A stretch of DNA of 64,000 nucleotides, from positions 62,001 through 126,000 of the forward strand of contig JAKIWE010000002.1 in assembly GCA_022750195.1 (NCBI GenBank). The letters are read 5' to 3'. This stretch comes from Thermoplasmata archaeon. GTDB lineage: Archaea; Thermoplasmatota; Thermoplasmata; Lutacidiplasmatales; UBA184. The first letter of the stretch is position 1. Each line of letters begins with the position of its first letter. Shown here in pieces: positions 33,907 to 41,392 of this stretch. The notes beneath the pieces are model-generated. The model had not been told where the DNA came from. It did no database searches and saw only the letters and a program-made list of their open reading frames with translations. A program made the translations under genes and the position numbers.

Positions 33907-36126
33907 TCACGGATCCAGTCGGCCGTCCGCGAGGACGGTGCGCCCGTCGATCGCGAGCCGCGCGCCCCGCAGGTTGAGCCAGGCCCACCAGCCGAGTTTG
34001 GTCGTCCCACCAACGTGGTCGTTGCGACCGATCAACAGCGTGAGCGTCCCGAGCCCCTGATCTTCGAGGAGGGGGGACATGCTGATCTTCGGATTGAGCC
34101 CGATCGAGAGGGTGCCGGGGCGGTCCCGCCCAGCCCCGGCCCGCGCGTAGCTCGGGGCGAAGAACTCCCGGCCCTCCTCGTAGGTGAACCGGGTCAAGCG
34201 GCCCTTGACGAACGTCCACCGTCCGCCCGCGAAGTCGCCGACGGTATCGGAGAGCCCCACCGAGCTGCGGACGTTGCTGCGAAAGACCCCGTCGGCGGCT
34301 CGCTCGTCGAGCGCGACGGTCACGACCCCGGCGGGGAGCGTCGCCATCGACCACGCCCGGTTCGGTGAGGCGGGGGGGACGATGCCGTCGTCGAGCGTCG
34401 GGGTTCGGCCGCGGAGGTACAGGCGAAGATCGGTCCCATTCGGATGGGTGATCTGCAGCTCACGCCCGCGTTCGAGGCGGCGCGCGAGGGCTTGGCCGAC
34501 CTGGTGCAGTTTGGTCGGGTCGACGAGAGTTCCGCCGATCAGCTCCTCCCTCCACTGCGCGAGGTCGACGCCGTACATGCGCGCGGACGCCTCCGACGCC
34601 CGCCCCACCGCCATCAGCACCGCGCGCGCCCCGCTCCGCTCGGCCGCCCGGTACATCGCGTCCTGGAACTCGCCGAGCTGGAACATCGTGTTCCGGGGCA
34701 TCGCGTGCACGCGCTCCCGGTCGCTCGGCCCGAAGAAGCTCACCAGGACGTCGGTCCGTTCGAGCGCCGCGCGCCGGTGCTCCCCGAGCCGTGCGAGGAA
34801 CTTCGGGGGCACCTCCGAGGCCGCGGCCCAGTAGGTCGGCTCGTCCTGGTACAGAAGGAGCGGCCGCGCCCCGAGACGAAGCGACTCGAGCACGAAGGCG
34901 TTCGCACTCGCGAGCGTCTCGCTCCAGCTCTCGATCGTGACGTGGTCGCCGCCCCGGACTCTCAGGCACTTGCGGAGGACCGTACGTGCGAGTTCTCGGT
35001 CCCGGCTCGTTCCTCGCGGGGGGTCACTCATGGGTTGATGGACAGGGTCGGCGGGTTTGAAGGCCGCATGGCCCGTAACGGCTAGGTCGTAGCGTAACCG
35101 GGCGGCCGCCGCGCCGGTCCGGATCTCCTGGCGACTGGCGGTCCACTCGAACGGTCGGCCTCCCTCGGGATACGACGCGACAAAGCCGGCGATCGACCTC
35201 GCACGCTCGGCGGAGCTCTCGCGACCTGGTCGCGCGGCTCGGCCGAGTTGGCGCAATTCGTCCAGCGTGCGCGCGCGCCAGCGCTCCGGCCGATGCAGCG
35301 ATTCCAGGCGTACGTTGGGATGCCGGACGCTCCAACGGGCGATCTCCGGGGCCCCCTGGAGCGACGGGCCGGCCGCGAGGACGCGGACGTCCTGGGAGGG
35401 CTCGACCCGTCGTTGCACCGCTCCGAGGAATCGTAGAAGTTCACGGCCCCCGCTTCGAGTCGTCGCGCGGTCGTTCGCATCGTCGCGAAGGTCCCGGAGC
35501 ACCTCGGTGAGGCGAGGCCTCGGCCACTCCGAGGTCGAAGGGCGGGAGCCCGGTGCCTCCCCGGAAGCGGCAGTATTGGACGGTGCAGCTGTGGGTGATC
35601 CGAGGACGAGGGCCACGGCGTAGTCCGGCGGACGAAGAAAGACCCCCGCCACCTCGGTCGCGGTCGGCGCCCCCGTGGGGTCAGGGCGGAGCGGGCGCGG
35701 CTCGAAACGGGTCGGGGCGATGCCGTACGCCTCCCAGACACGACGGACGGTCATGTGGCTCACGCCAAACCGGCGGCCCAGGGCGCGCGTGCTCTGACCG
35801 AGCCGTCCGGACGCGCCGGTCGAGACCGTGGCTCGCACGATGCGTTGCACGGTCTCCGCCGGGACGACGCCACGTCGGGGCATCCTCTCGACCTCGCCGG
35901 CGATTCCGCGGAGCCGAGCGACCGAGAACCGCTCCCGCCAGCGGGCGACGGTCAGTCGATGCATCCCGAGCTCGCGCGCGATCCGCAGGTTCTGGGCCCC
36001 GTCGGCCGCCCTCAGAGCGATCGTCGCACGCCGCGCGCGCTCCGGGGAACCCCGACGGGCCCGGCTCCATCGAAGCAGCGTCTCTCGCTCCTCAGCGCTC
36101 AGCGTCAGGCGCGGCGCAACCCTCAC
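33907..36126 (-). CDS. Single frame: inactive IS630-type transposase fused to an M29-like aminopeptidase
   Basis: One uninterrupted 739-codon frame from GTG 36126. Residues 1-150 are a textbook IS630 N-terminus with two helix-turn-helix units (ARELGMHRLTVARWRERF and RRFGVSHMTVRRVWEAYG). Residues 157-331 follow the IS630 catalytic domain colinearly (VFLRPPDYAVALVL ... RPFEWTAS), but all three catalytic acids are gone: VLCVDEK is VALVLGS, LVLDN is VLAAGPS, and the LNQVE Glu is missing. From Met 366 (35031) the frame is an aminopeptidase T (M29)-like protein of 374 residues, ending with the GLNPKI...LLIGRNDHVGGTTKLG region. Expected M29 metal ligands are partly unclear. Either a true fusion is made or the peptidase starts at ATG 35031. 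The open frame despite loss of catalysis suggests reuse of the DNA-binding part. Confidence 0.75.
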   Translation of the reverse strand: MRVAPRLTLSAEERETLLRWSRARRGSPERARRATIALRAADGAQNLRIARELGMHRLTVARWRERFSVARLRGIAGEVERMPRRGVVPAETVQRIVRATVSTGASGRLGQSTRALGRRFGVSHMTVRRVWEAYGIAPTRFEPRPLRPDPTGAPTATEVAGVFLRPPDYAVALVLGSPTAAPSNTAASGEAPGSRPSTSEWPRPRLTEVLRDLRDDANDRATTRSGGRELLRFLGAVQRRVEPSQDVRVLAAGPSLQGAPEIARWSVRHPNVRLESLHRPERWRARTLDELRQLGRAARPGRESSAERARSIAGFVASYPEGGRPFEWTASRQEIRTGAAAARLRYDLAVTGHAAFKPADPVHQPMSDPPRGTSRDRELARTVLRKCLRVRGGDHVTIESWSETLASANAFVLESLRLGARPLLLYQDEPTYWAAASEVPPKFLARLGEHRRAALERTDVLVSFFGPSDRERVHAMPRNTMFQLGEFQDAMYRAAERSGARAVLMAVGRASEASARMYGVDLAQWREELIGGTLVDPTKLHQVGQALARRLERGRELQITHPNGTDLRLYLRGRTPTLDDGIVPPASPNRAWSMATLPAGVVTVALDERAADGVFRSNVRSSVGLSDTVGDFAGGRWTFVKGRLTRFTYEEGREFFAPSYARAGAGRDRPGTLSIGLNPKISMSPLLEDQGLGTLTLLIGRNDHVGGTTKLGWWAWLNLRGARLAIDGRTVLADGRLDP

Positions 36127-36145
36127 GGACCGGTCGAACGGTGCG

Positions 36146-36158
36146 AGGGATTTAGGGG
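36146..36158 (-). promoter_or_regulatory. TATA-like box for the transposase/aminopeptidase frame
   Basis: On the minus strand the sequence is CCCCTAAATCCCT; its centre is about 26 bp before GTG 36126, so the transcript would be leaderless and would start at the transposase-like part. Confidence 0.45.
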
Positions 36159-36202
36159 GGACGGAGGAACTTACGACGAGCGCTTCGAGTTACACCTGAT
36201 CC

Positions 36203-36218
36203 TGGGGGGTATACCTCC
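36203..36218 (+). promoter_or_regulatory. TATA box inside a near-perfect palindrome upstream of the phosphatase gene
   Basis: CTGGGGGGTATACCTC... contains GGGGGGTATACCTCCC, an inverted repeat with one mismatch centred on TATA. The box lies 26 bp before ATG 36237, fitting a leaderless transcript. A symmetric arrangement over the TATA box could be an operator for a dimeric repressor. Confidence 0.45.
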
Positions 36219-36236
36219 CACGGGCGATGTCGGGTC

Positions 36237-36710
36237 ATGGGAGCCAACCCCCACCGACCTCGGTCGACGCGTAAAGCCAGTGCCGCCACCGCCTCGGAGT
36301 TCGCCCCGGGTCTCTTCGTAGGAGGATGGAAGGACGCCGAGAAGTTCTCGGGCACCCGGTTCTGTGTCCTCGACGAAGCCCCGGAGGGGATGCCGGACGG
36401 GGTGCACGTCGCGATCTACGACGGAGAGAAGGACACGCCGATCCTGGAGAACCTCGAGCGCGTCGCCGGGCTCATGCACGCCGCGGCGAGGAAGAACGAG
36501 AGAGTGCTCGTTTACTGCGGGCACGGAGTGCGCCGCTCTCCGCTGGCGGCGGCCTGGTACCTCCATCGGTTCGCAGCCCTCCCTCTCGACGAGGCGTACG
36601 CCAAAATACGCGGCGTTCGCCCGCAGGTCGAGGAGGCCAAGGAGTGGATGGAACACTGGCAGGTGCTCGAAACGGCGACGACGGCGCGCGCGGGCCGGTC
36701 CGCGCGCTGA
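36237..36710 (+). CDS. Dual-specificity protein phosphatase family protein
   Basis: A 157-residue phosphatase. The signature loop VYCGHGVRRSPLAAAWYL contains the catalytic Cys and Arg in the Cys-X5-Arg-Ser pattern; the residue before the Cys is Tyr instead of the usual His. The N-terminal LFVGGWKDAEKF block and the expected helix after the active site are typical of small archaeal dual-specificity phosphatases. The general acid Asp is probably in YDGEKD. It removes phosphate from Tyr and Ser/Thr of proteins, or possibly from RNA 5' ends or small molecules. A RIO kinase lies 4 kb away, with no direct link visible. It has its own TATA element and is divergent from the fusion gene. Confidence 0.82.
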   Translation: MGANPHRPRSTRKASAATASEFAPGLFVGGWKDAEKFSGTRFCVLDEAPEGMPDGVHVAIYDGEKDTPILENLERVAGLMHAAARKNERVLVYCGHGVRRSPLAAAWYLHRFAALPLDEAYAKIRGVRPQVEEAKEWMEHWQVLETATTARAGRSAR

Positions 36711-36743
36711 GCCCGATCCGACCTAGGCCCCTGGCCTGCCAGC

Positions 36744-37169
36744 TCAGCTCGACGACTTTCTCGGGCGCCGGGGGCCCGCGGCCGGGCCGAACGCCTCGAG
36801 CCAGTTGCCGTCCGGATCGCGCACGTACACCAGCCGGGCCTTACCTTCGGTGAAATCCGCGACGAGCTTTCCGCCCGCCTTCAGGGCCGTCCGAAGCCAG
36901 CCTCGGACATCGGGGGCATAGAAACCGAAATGGTCGAACTCCGTCCCGGCCCGGAACGGTTCCCAGAACTTGTTCGCCTTCGGGTAGTAGTTCAGCTCGA
37001 GGCGGTGGCGGCTGTGCGGATAGACGAGGTGAACCCAAGCCCCACCGTGATCCATCGTACCCCGCGCCAGGACGCGAAACCCGAGCCGACGGTAGAACCG
37101 GAGCGAGCGCTCGAGATCCCGAACTCGCAGTCCGGAATACAGGAAGCGGGCAGGTTTTGGCACAGGCAT
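36744..37169 (-). CDS. VOC-superfamily (glyoxalase/dioxygenase-fold) protein
   Basis: A 141-residue protein with two beta-alpha-beta-beta-beta modules of the VOC fold. The first module starts with FLYSGLRVRDLERSLRFYRRLGF, the usual opening of glyoxalase-like proteins; the second contains EFDHFGFYAPDV and ends with LVYVRDPDGNWLEAFGP. His and Glu positions (the DHFGF His and the LEAF Glu) fit a divalent-metal site, so lactoylglutathione-lyase-like, isomerase or resistance roles are possible. ATG 37169 is chosen because the frame upstream has no VOC similarity and a TTTAACT box on the minus strand about 21 bp before it suggests a leaderless start. It is convergent with the phosphatase gene. Confidence 0.8.
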   Translation of the reverse strand: MPVPKPARFLYSGLRVRDLERSLRFYRRLGFRVLARGTMDHGGAWVHLVYPHSRHRLELNYYPKANKFWEPFRAGTEFDHFGFYAPDVRGWLRTALKAGGKLVADFTEGKARLVYVRDPDGNWLEAFGPAAGPRRPRKSSS

Positions 37170-37260
37170 GGCGAGCGGGGCCCGGTAGTTAAACTCGGAG
37201 CCGACGTGGCACGGTCGCTCGGTCGGCGGTCCCGGCGAGAGCACTGCCCCAGGACGGCCC

Positions 37261-37310
37261 GAGGGGCGCCGAGGGGCGCCGACGAGCGCCGACGAGCGCC
37301 GACGAGCGCC
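37261..37310. repeat. Tandem decamer repeat, five units
   Basis: Five direct 10-bp copies in a row: two of GAGGGGCGCC, then three of GACGAGCGCC. The array begins at the stop codon of the DUF420-like gene and lies upstream of the VOC gene. A unit of 10 bp is close to one helical turn, so it would place any bound protein on one face of the DNA. Confidence 0.85.
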
Positions 37311-37771
37311 TAGCTCCCCGTCGCCGGCGAGAGGTACCAAACGTAGTAGGTAGAGAATCCCGCGATCAGAACACCCCACCAGAGAACGAGCTCGCTTCTC
37401 ATCCAGAGCTTGTAGCGACGAAACCGGAACCGTTCCGGGATGAGGGTCGTGCCGGCAACGAGCAGGATGTAGATGCCCAAGGCCTCGGCCGCCGCCCCCG
37501 CGACCAGCATGAGCGTTGGAACGAGGTAGAACGGTTGCCCGATCTCTCCGGGAAGCCCCGGCAGGACGTAGTCAAGGTACTGGGGCACCATCCAGGCGAG
37601 CACCACCGGGACGTTGATCAACACCATCGAACTCTGGAGGTACATGTGCAGGCGGATGCGACCGCGGCGGGCGAGGTAGCCGCCGAACAACAGGAGAGCG
37701 CCGACCGCCAGTTCGAAGACCAGCACGGCGTCCGAGACGACCGGCGCGCTCGCGCTGAAGAGGAACGTCAT
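37310..37771 (-). CDS. DUF420-like integral membrane protein
   Basis: A 153-residue protein with four predicted membrane segments: VLVFELAVGALLLFGGYLA, MVLINVPVVLAWMVP, FYLVPTLMLVAGAAAEALGI and LVLWWGVLIAGFSTYYVWYL. The loop after the first segment, RGRIRLHMYLQSSMVLIN, contains the His that is conserved in DUF420 proteins, a family found near cytochrome oxidase assembly genes and thought to aid heme or copper handling. No oxidase subunit is in this window. It lies in the cytoplasmic membrane. Its stop codon touches the decamer repeat array. Function is unknown; the family call rests on size, topology and the His-containing loop. Confidence 0.68.
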   Translation of the reverse strand: MTFLFSASAPVVSDAVLVFELAVGALLLFGGYLARRGRIRLHMYLQSSMVLINVPVVLAWMVPQYLDYVLPGLPGEIGQPFYLVPTLMLVAGAAAEALGIYILLVAGTTLIPERFRFRRYKLWMRSELVLWWGVLIAGFSTYYVWYLSPATGS

Positions 37772-37855
37772 GGACCTGCAGCGGACGGCATCGCGGGTAC
37801 GCGAGCAGCTCTCTGGTCCGCCTCAGGAAGCGCGAGCGGTGGCATCGGTGCCCGG

Positions 37856-38347
37856 TTAGAAATCGCTGGGGGGGATCAGGTCCAGGATGGTCTTCTGGAT
37901 ACTCTTGACGTGGTACTCTTCCCACAGTCGCCGCACTTCGTCCTCGGAGAGGTTGAGGGAGTAGACCGGAGAGACGAGGGGCGCAACGTGGGTGACCTCG
38001 ACGACGGCGACGGTCCGGACGCGACGAATGTCCGCGCCTTCGGACTTGTAGGTCTCGAGGATCTTCCAGTACGTGTCGCCCGATCGATGGACGCTGCCGC
38101 GACCGCGGAACCGGTATCCTTTGCGGACGAACGGGTCGACGACGTTGATCTCGGTCGCCGGGTTCGACGTAAGGTTACGGATCGTGTGAGGCGATTCGAT
38201 GTCGGCGAAGGCAAGATGCGAGTCGCCCCAGACGGTGAGCGATCCCTTCGGCGAGAGGTTCGGGGTCCCGTCCGGTGAGATCGTTGCGACGTAGCCTAGC
38301 CGCTGCTGGCGGACGAGGTGTTTCATCTCGTCGGTGAGGATCCCCAT
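37856..38347 (-). CDS. Pyridoxamine 5'-phosphate oxidase-like (PPOX) flavin-binding protein
   Basis: A 163-residue split beta-barrel protein. It opens with the standard MGILTDEMKHLVRQQRLGYVAT, followed by SPDGTPNLSPKGSLTVW, the block that contacts the flavin phosphate, and then SPHTIRNLTSNPATEINVVD. These features match PPOX-family proteins that use FMN, F420 or heme. Small single-domain members commonly reduce or sequester small molecules; true vitamin B6 oxidases are longer and carry a C-terminal RxW motif not seen here. ATG 38347 is preferred to TTG 38353. It is divergent from the sulfite-oxidase-like gene. Confidence 0.83.
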   Translation of the reverse strand: MGILTDEMKHLVRQQRLGYVATISPDGTPNLSPKGSLTVWGDSHLAFADIESPHTIRNLTSNPATEINVVDPFVRKGYRFRGRGSVHRSGDTYWKILETYKSEGADIRRVRTVAVVEVTHVAPLVSPVYSLNLSEDEVRRLWEEYHVKSIQKTILDLIPPSDF

Positions 38348-38536
38348 GCGCAACGCTGGAACGCGACCGGTTCTTGTGGCTTTGGTCCCACTTCATCGTT
38401 GGGAGCGTCCCCTCAGATCCCCCCGGGGAGCGGGGCGCGACCGTCGTCGACGCTCCGCCGCGAGGCAAGGTTAAAGCGCGCCGGGCTCCCCACTTCGTCC
38501 GCGCAGGTCGGTCGGGACCCGCGTCCAACGGGGCTT

Positions 38537-39721
38537 GTGTCCGGCGAACGAGCGCGTGCGAACCCGATCGTCGTCGAGTCGCCTGCGAAGGGCACCGTGG
38601 GGCCGCCCTCCTCGGACGAGCTCGAGGTCGTGGTCCGCGAGCCGCTCTGCGCCGAGGTGCCCCTCACCGCGCTCAACTCGTGGATCACCCCCACCCCGCG
38701 CTTCTTCGTTCGGAGCCATTTCCCCGCGCCCCACGTGGACCTCCCCTCGTACCGCCTCGCGGTGGACGGAGAGGTCGACCGGGCCTTCACGCTCTCCTAC
38801 CCCGAGCTCCGGAAGCTCCCGGATCGCACGGTCGTGGCGACGATGGAGTGCGCCGGCAACAGCCGGACCCGGGTGTATCCTCCGGCCGAAGGGGTTCCGT
38901 GGAAGCACGGAGCGCTCGGCACCGCGCGCTGGCGAGGGGTCCCGCTCGCCGATCTGCTGGCCCGCGCCGGGCTCCGACGCGGCGCCACCGAAGTGGTCCT
39001 CGAGGGAGCCGACCGCGGACGCGAGCGCGGGGTCGCCGGGGAGATCGGGTACGCGATGAGCGTCCCCGTCGACAAGGCGATGGACCCGGACACGCTCCTC
39101 GCCCTCGAGATGAACGGCGCCGACCTGGAACCACGCCACGGATTCCCGGTCCGGGCCGTCGTCCCGGGCTGGTACGGCATGGCGTCCGTGAAGTGGCTCA
39201 CGCGGATCTCCGTGATCGACCACCCGTTCCAGGGCTACTACCGCACCCGGCCCTACGTCTTCATCCACGAAGGCGACGACCCAGAGTCGTCGAAAAAGCC
39301 GGTGACCACGCTCCAGGTGAAGTCGCTGATCACCTGGCCCTCGGAGGACGCCGTGCTCTCGACCGGGTCGCACGTCGTCCGGGGGGTAGCGTGGGGGGGC
39401 AGCGGGACGATCACACGGGTGGAGGTTACCACGCTCCCGGTCGACGGCTGGGAGCCTTCGGTGCCCTGGGCGCAGGCGACCCTCCTCGAGCCGCGAGCCC
39501 GTCACGCCTGGGTTCGATGGGAGTGCCCCCTCCGGTTCGACGCTCCGGGGTACCATGTGATCCGGGTTCGGGCCGTGGACGATGCGGGGACGACGCAACC
39601 CTTGTACGCGCCCTGGAACTTTCGCGGAGTCGCGACGAACTCGATCCACGCAATCCCGGTGATCGTACGCGCGCCGGAAGGTTCTCCCGCGGACCGCCCG
39701 GCCGAGCCTCGCGACGGCTGA
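38537..39721 (+). CDS. Sulfite-oxidase-like molybdopterin oxidoreductase
   Basis: A 394-residue molybdenum enzyme. The N-terminal domain carries the molybdenum ligand Cys in TMECAGNSRTRVYPP near residue 104 and further cofactor contacts in ARWRGVPLADLL and GFPVRAVVPGWYGMASVKWL. The C-terminal half is the Mo-co dimerisation domain with VRGVAWGGSGTITRVEV and a WAQATL segment. There is no N-terminal heme b5 domain and no twin-arginine signal, so the enzyme is cytosolic or uses electrons from an unknown partner. Sulfite or another sulphoxide-type substrate is likely. GTG 38537 is the first sensible start; a TTAAAG box at 38471 lies further upstream. No sulphur-metabolism neighbours are seen. Confidence 0.87.
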   Translation: MSGERARANPIVVESPAKGTVGPPSSDELEVVVREPLCAEVPLTALNSWITPTPRFFVRSHFPAPHVDLPSYRLAVDGEVDRAFTLSYPELRKLPDRTVVATMECAGNSRTRVYPPAEGVPWKHGALGTARWRGVPLADLLARAGLRRGATEVVLEGADRGRERGVAGEIGYAMSVPVDKAMDPDTLLALEMNGADLEPRHGFPVRAVVPGWYGMASVKWLTRISVIDHPFQGYYRTRPYVFIHEGDDPESSKKPVTTLQVKSLITWPSEDAVLSTGSHVVRGVAWGGSGTITRVEVTTLPVDGWEPSVPWAQATLLEPRARHAWVRWECPLRFDAPGYHVIRVRAVDDAGTTQPLYAPWNFRGVATNSIHAIPVIVRAPEGSPADRPAEPRDG

Positions 39722-39758
39722 CGCCGGCCGGTCGCTTCGGTCGACCGGGGGCGCGGGG

Positions 39759-40277
39759 TTACTTCGCAGCCCGGCGGGGGGAGCTGCGCGCGCTTGGGTC
39801 GTTCGTCCGTGGGCCGGCCCCGGCGTGTTCGAGTTGCGCTCCACCCCTGACTTTCGCCTGGCAGTACGCGTACAGGGCGTCGTACAGAGGAAACTGAAGT
39901 CGTTGGTTCGCGAAATCGTCCGGCGCGATCGCTCGGAACCCTAGGGCCGCCGCCTCGAGACCCGCTCCTTCGACGGCATCGCCTACCCCGGCGTCGGCCT
40001 TCCGGACGATCTTGGCCAGCTCGTGGAGGGCCGGGTCCGTGAGCTGGTAGCGCCGGAGAAGGGCGTCGAAGGTGACGAACTCCTGTCCGTCCTCGAGGAA
40101 ATGGTGCAGTTCGGCGCCCGGCGTGTCGAACGGGGTCGCCCTTTCCGACCGGGCCACCTCGAGAACCCGGTCGGCCGGCACGTAAAGGAACTCCGCCGAC
40201 GGGTCGACAAACCGGAGGATCAGCCACGGACAGGCGATCCGGTCGACCTTCGCCTTGGCGCGCGTGACCCACTTCAT
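39759..40277 (-). CDS. ChrB C-terminal-domain protein (chromate-resistance-associated family)
   Basis: A 172-residue protein that begins with WVTRAKAKVDRIACPWLILRFVDPSAEFLYVP, condensed here as WVTRAKAKVDRIACPWLI and FVDPSAEFLYVP, the hallmark of the ChrB C-terminal domain. A second conserved block is FDTPGAELHHFLEDGQEFVTF. In bacteria ChrB senses chromate and controls the ChrA exporter; single-domain forms without the regulatory N-terminus, as here, are widespread and may be enzymes of sulphur or thiol metabolism. Its ATG overlaps the stop codon of the aquaporin gene (ATGA), so the two are an operon. No ChrA exporter is present in the window. Confidence 0.8.
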   Translation of the reverse strand: MKWVTRAKAKVDRIACPWLILRFVDPSAEFLYVPADRVLEVARSERATPFDTPGAELHHFLEDGQEFVTFDALLRRYQLTDPALHELAKIVRKADAGVGDAVEGAGLEAAALGFRAIAPDDFANQRLQFPLYDALYAYCQAKVRGGAQLEHAGAGPRTNDPSARSSPRRAAK

Positions 40278-41191
40278 GGGAGTCGAGCCAGGGCGCGCGG
40301 GCCGGCGCCGTTCGCCGGTCGCCCGGTGGTCTGCGAGGTCGGTCGGTCGTTGGCCGTTGGAGGCTCCGACACCCTCGTGGACTCTTTCAGGATCTCAGGA
40401 AGGCGCCCCTGCGCCGCGAGGATCGCCGGCGCGTCCCCTCCCGGTCCCCGGAGTACGAACGCGACCCCCACGGCCAGTAATCCGCCGAGAATGGGGCCCA
40501 CCACATAGACCCAGATGTGGGCAAAGCTCCCGATCGCCACCGCCGGGCCAAGCGACCGAGCGGGGTTCATCGAGGCTCCGCTAACGGGGGCCGCCCAGAA
40601 CCCGGCGAGGACGATGTACCCCCCGACGGCCAGGGCGGCCAACGGTCCAATGTTCTGGGCCCGGGAGGCGGTCCCGAGGATTGTACTGACAAGACCGACC
40701 GTGAGGAGCAACTCGATGACGAGGGCCTGACCGTCCGAGATGCCGGGCCCAGGGAGCGTCGCGCCGAGGTTGCCGACAGCCCCGAACAGCGCGCGCAACA
40801 GCAGACAGGCGAGGACCGCCCCCAGCAGCTGTGCGCCGACGTAGCCGGGGACTCTCCGCCAGGGGAAATCCCCTCGAGCGGCGAAGGCGAGGCTCACGGC
40901 GGGGTTGAGATGGGCTCCCGAGGTCGCCCCCATGAACAGGATGATCGCCATGACCATGAGACCCGGCGCCGCCACCCGAGCCGCGAGCCCCACCTGGGTC
41001 CCGGTGGCCGCCGCGACGACCCCTCCGCCAGCCCCTACCAGGACGAGGAGGAAGGTGCCGAACCCCTCCGCGAAGAGCCTTCGACCTTCGAGCGAAGGGT
41101 CGAGGAACTCCCGTCGAACCGACTCCAGCGAGGGGGCGCCCGGAAACGGCGAGTCGGGGCGCAGGACCCCGGTCGAGGGTGCTTCGCTCAA
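40274..41191 (-). CDS. MIP-family aquaporin/glycerol facilitator
   Basis: A 305-residue channel protein with six hydrophobic segments and the two half-helices carrying the Asn-Pro-Ala boxes HLNPAVS and SMNPARS. The order and spacing are those of aquaporins; the selectivity-filter Arg follows the second box directly. It passes water or small uncharged solutes such as glycerol, urea or metalloids through the cytoplasmic membrane. The N-terminal 40 residues and the C-terminal 60 are polar extensions beyond the channel core. It starts at TTG 41191 with GGAGTGAGG upstream. It is cotranscribed with the ChrB-like gene; such pairs suggest oxyanion or metalloid stress, though this is inference. Confidence 0.88.
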   Translation of the reverse strand: MSEAPSTGVLRPDSPFPGAPSLESVRREFLDPSLEGRRLFAEGFGTFLLVLVGAGGGVVAAATGTQVGLAARVAAPGLMVMAIILFMGATSGAHLNPAVSLAFAARGDFPWRRVPGYVGAQLLGAVLACLLLRALFGAVGNLGATLPGPGISDGQALVIELLLTVGLVSTILGTASRAQNIGPLAALAVGGYIVLAGFWAAPVSGASMNPARSLGPAVAIGSFAHIWVYVVGPILGGLLAVGVAFVLRGPGGDAPAILAAQGRLPEILKESTRVSEPPTANDRPTSQTTGRPANGAGPRALARLP

Positions 41192-41392
41192 TCGTTCGCC
41201 TCACTCCGGGAGGGCGGAAAGCCCTCACGCACCGGGTCGGGCCGTGGCCCACCGCCCTCCCTCGGGACGAGGACCGCACGCTGCGGAGGCGAGCGAGCGC
41301 CGGTCGGGGTTGCCCGTATCAATACATACTTCCTACAGACGACCATAATCTCGCGAGACGGCCGCTTTGTAGCGTCGGCCGCTCGCGAGGGC

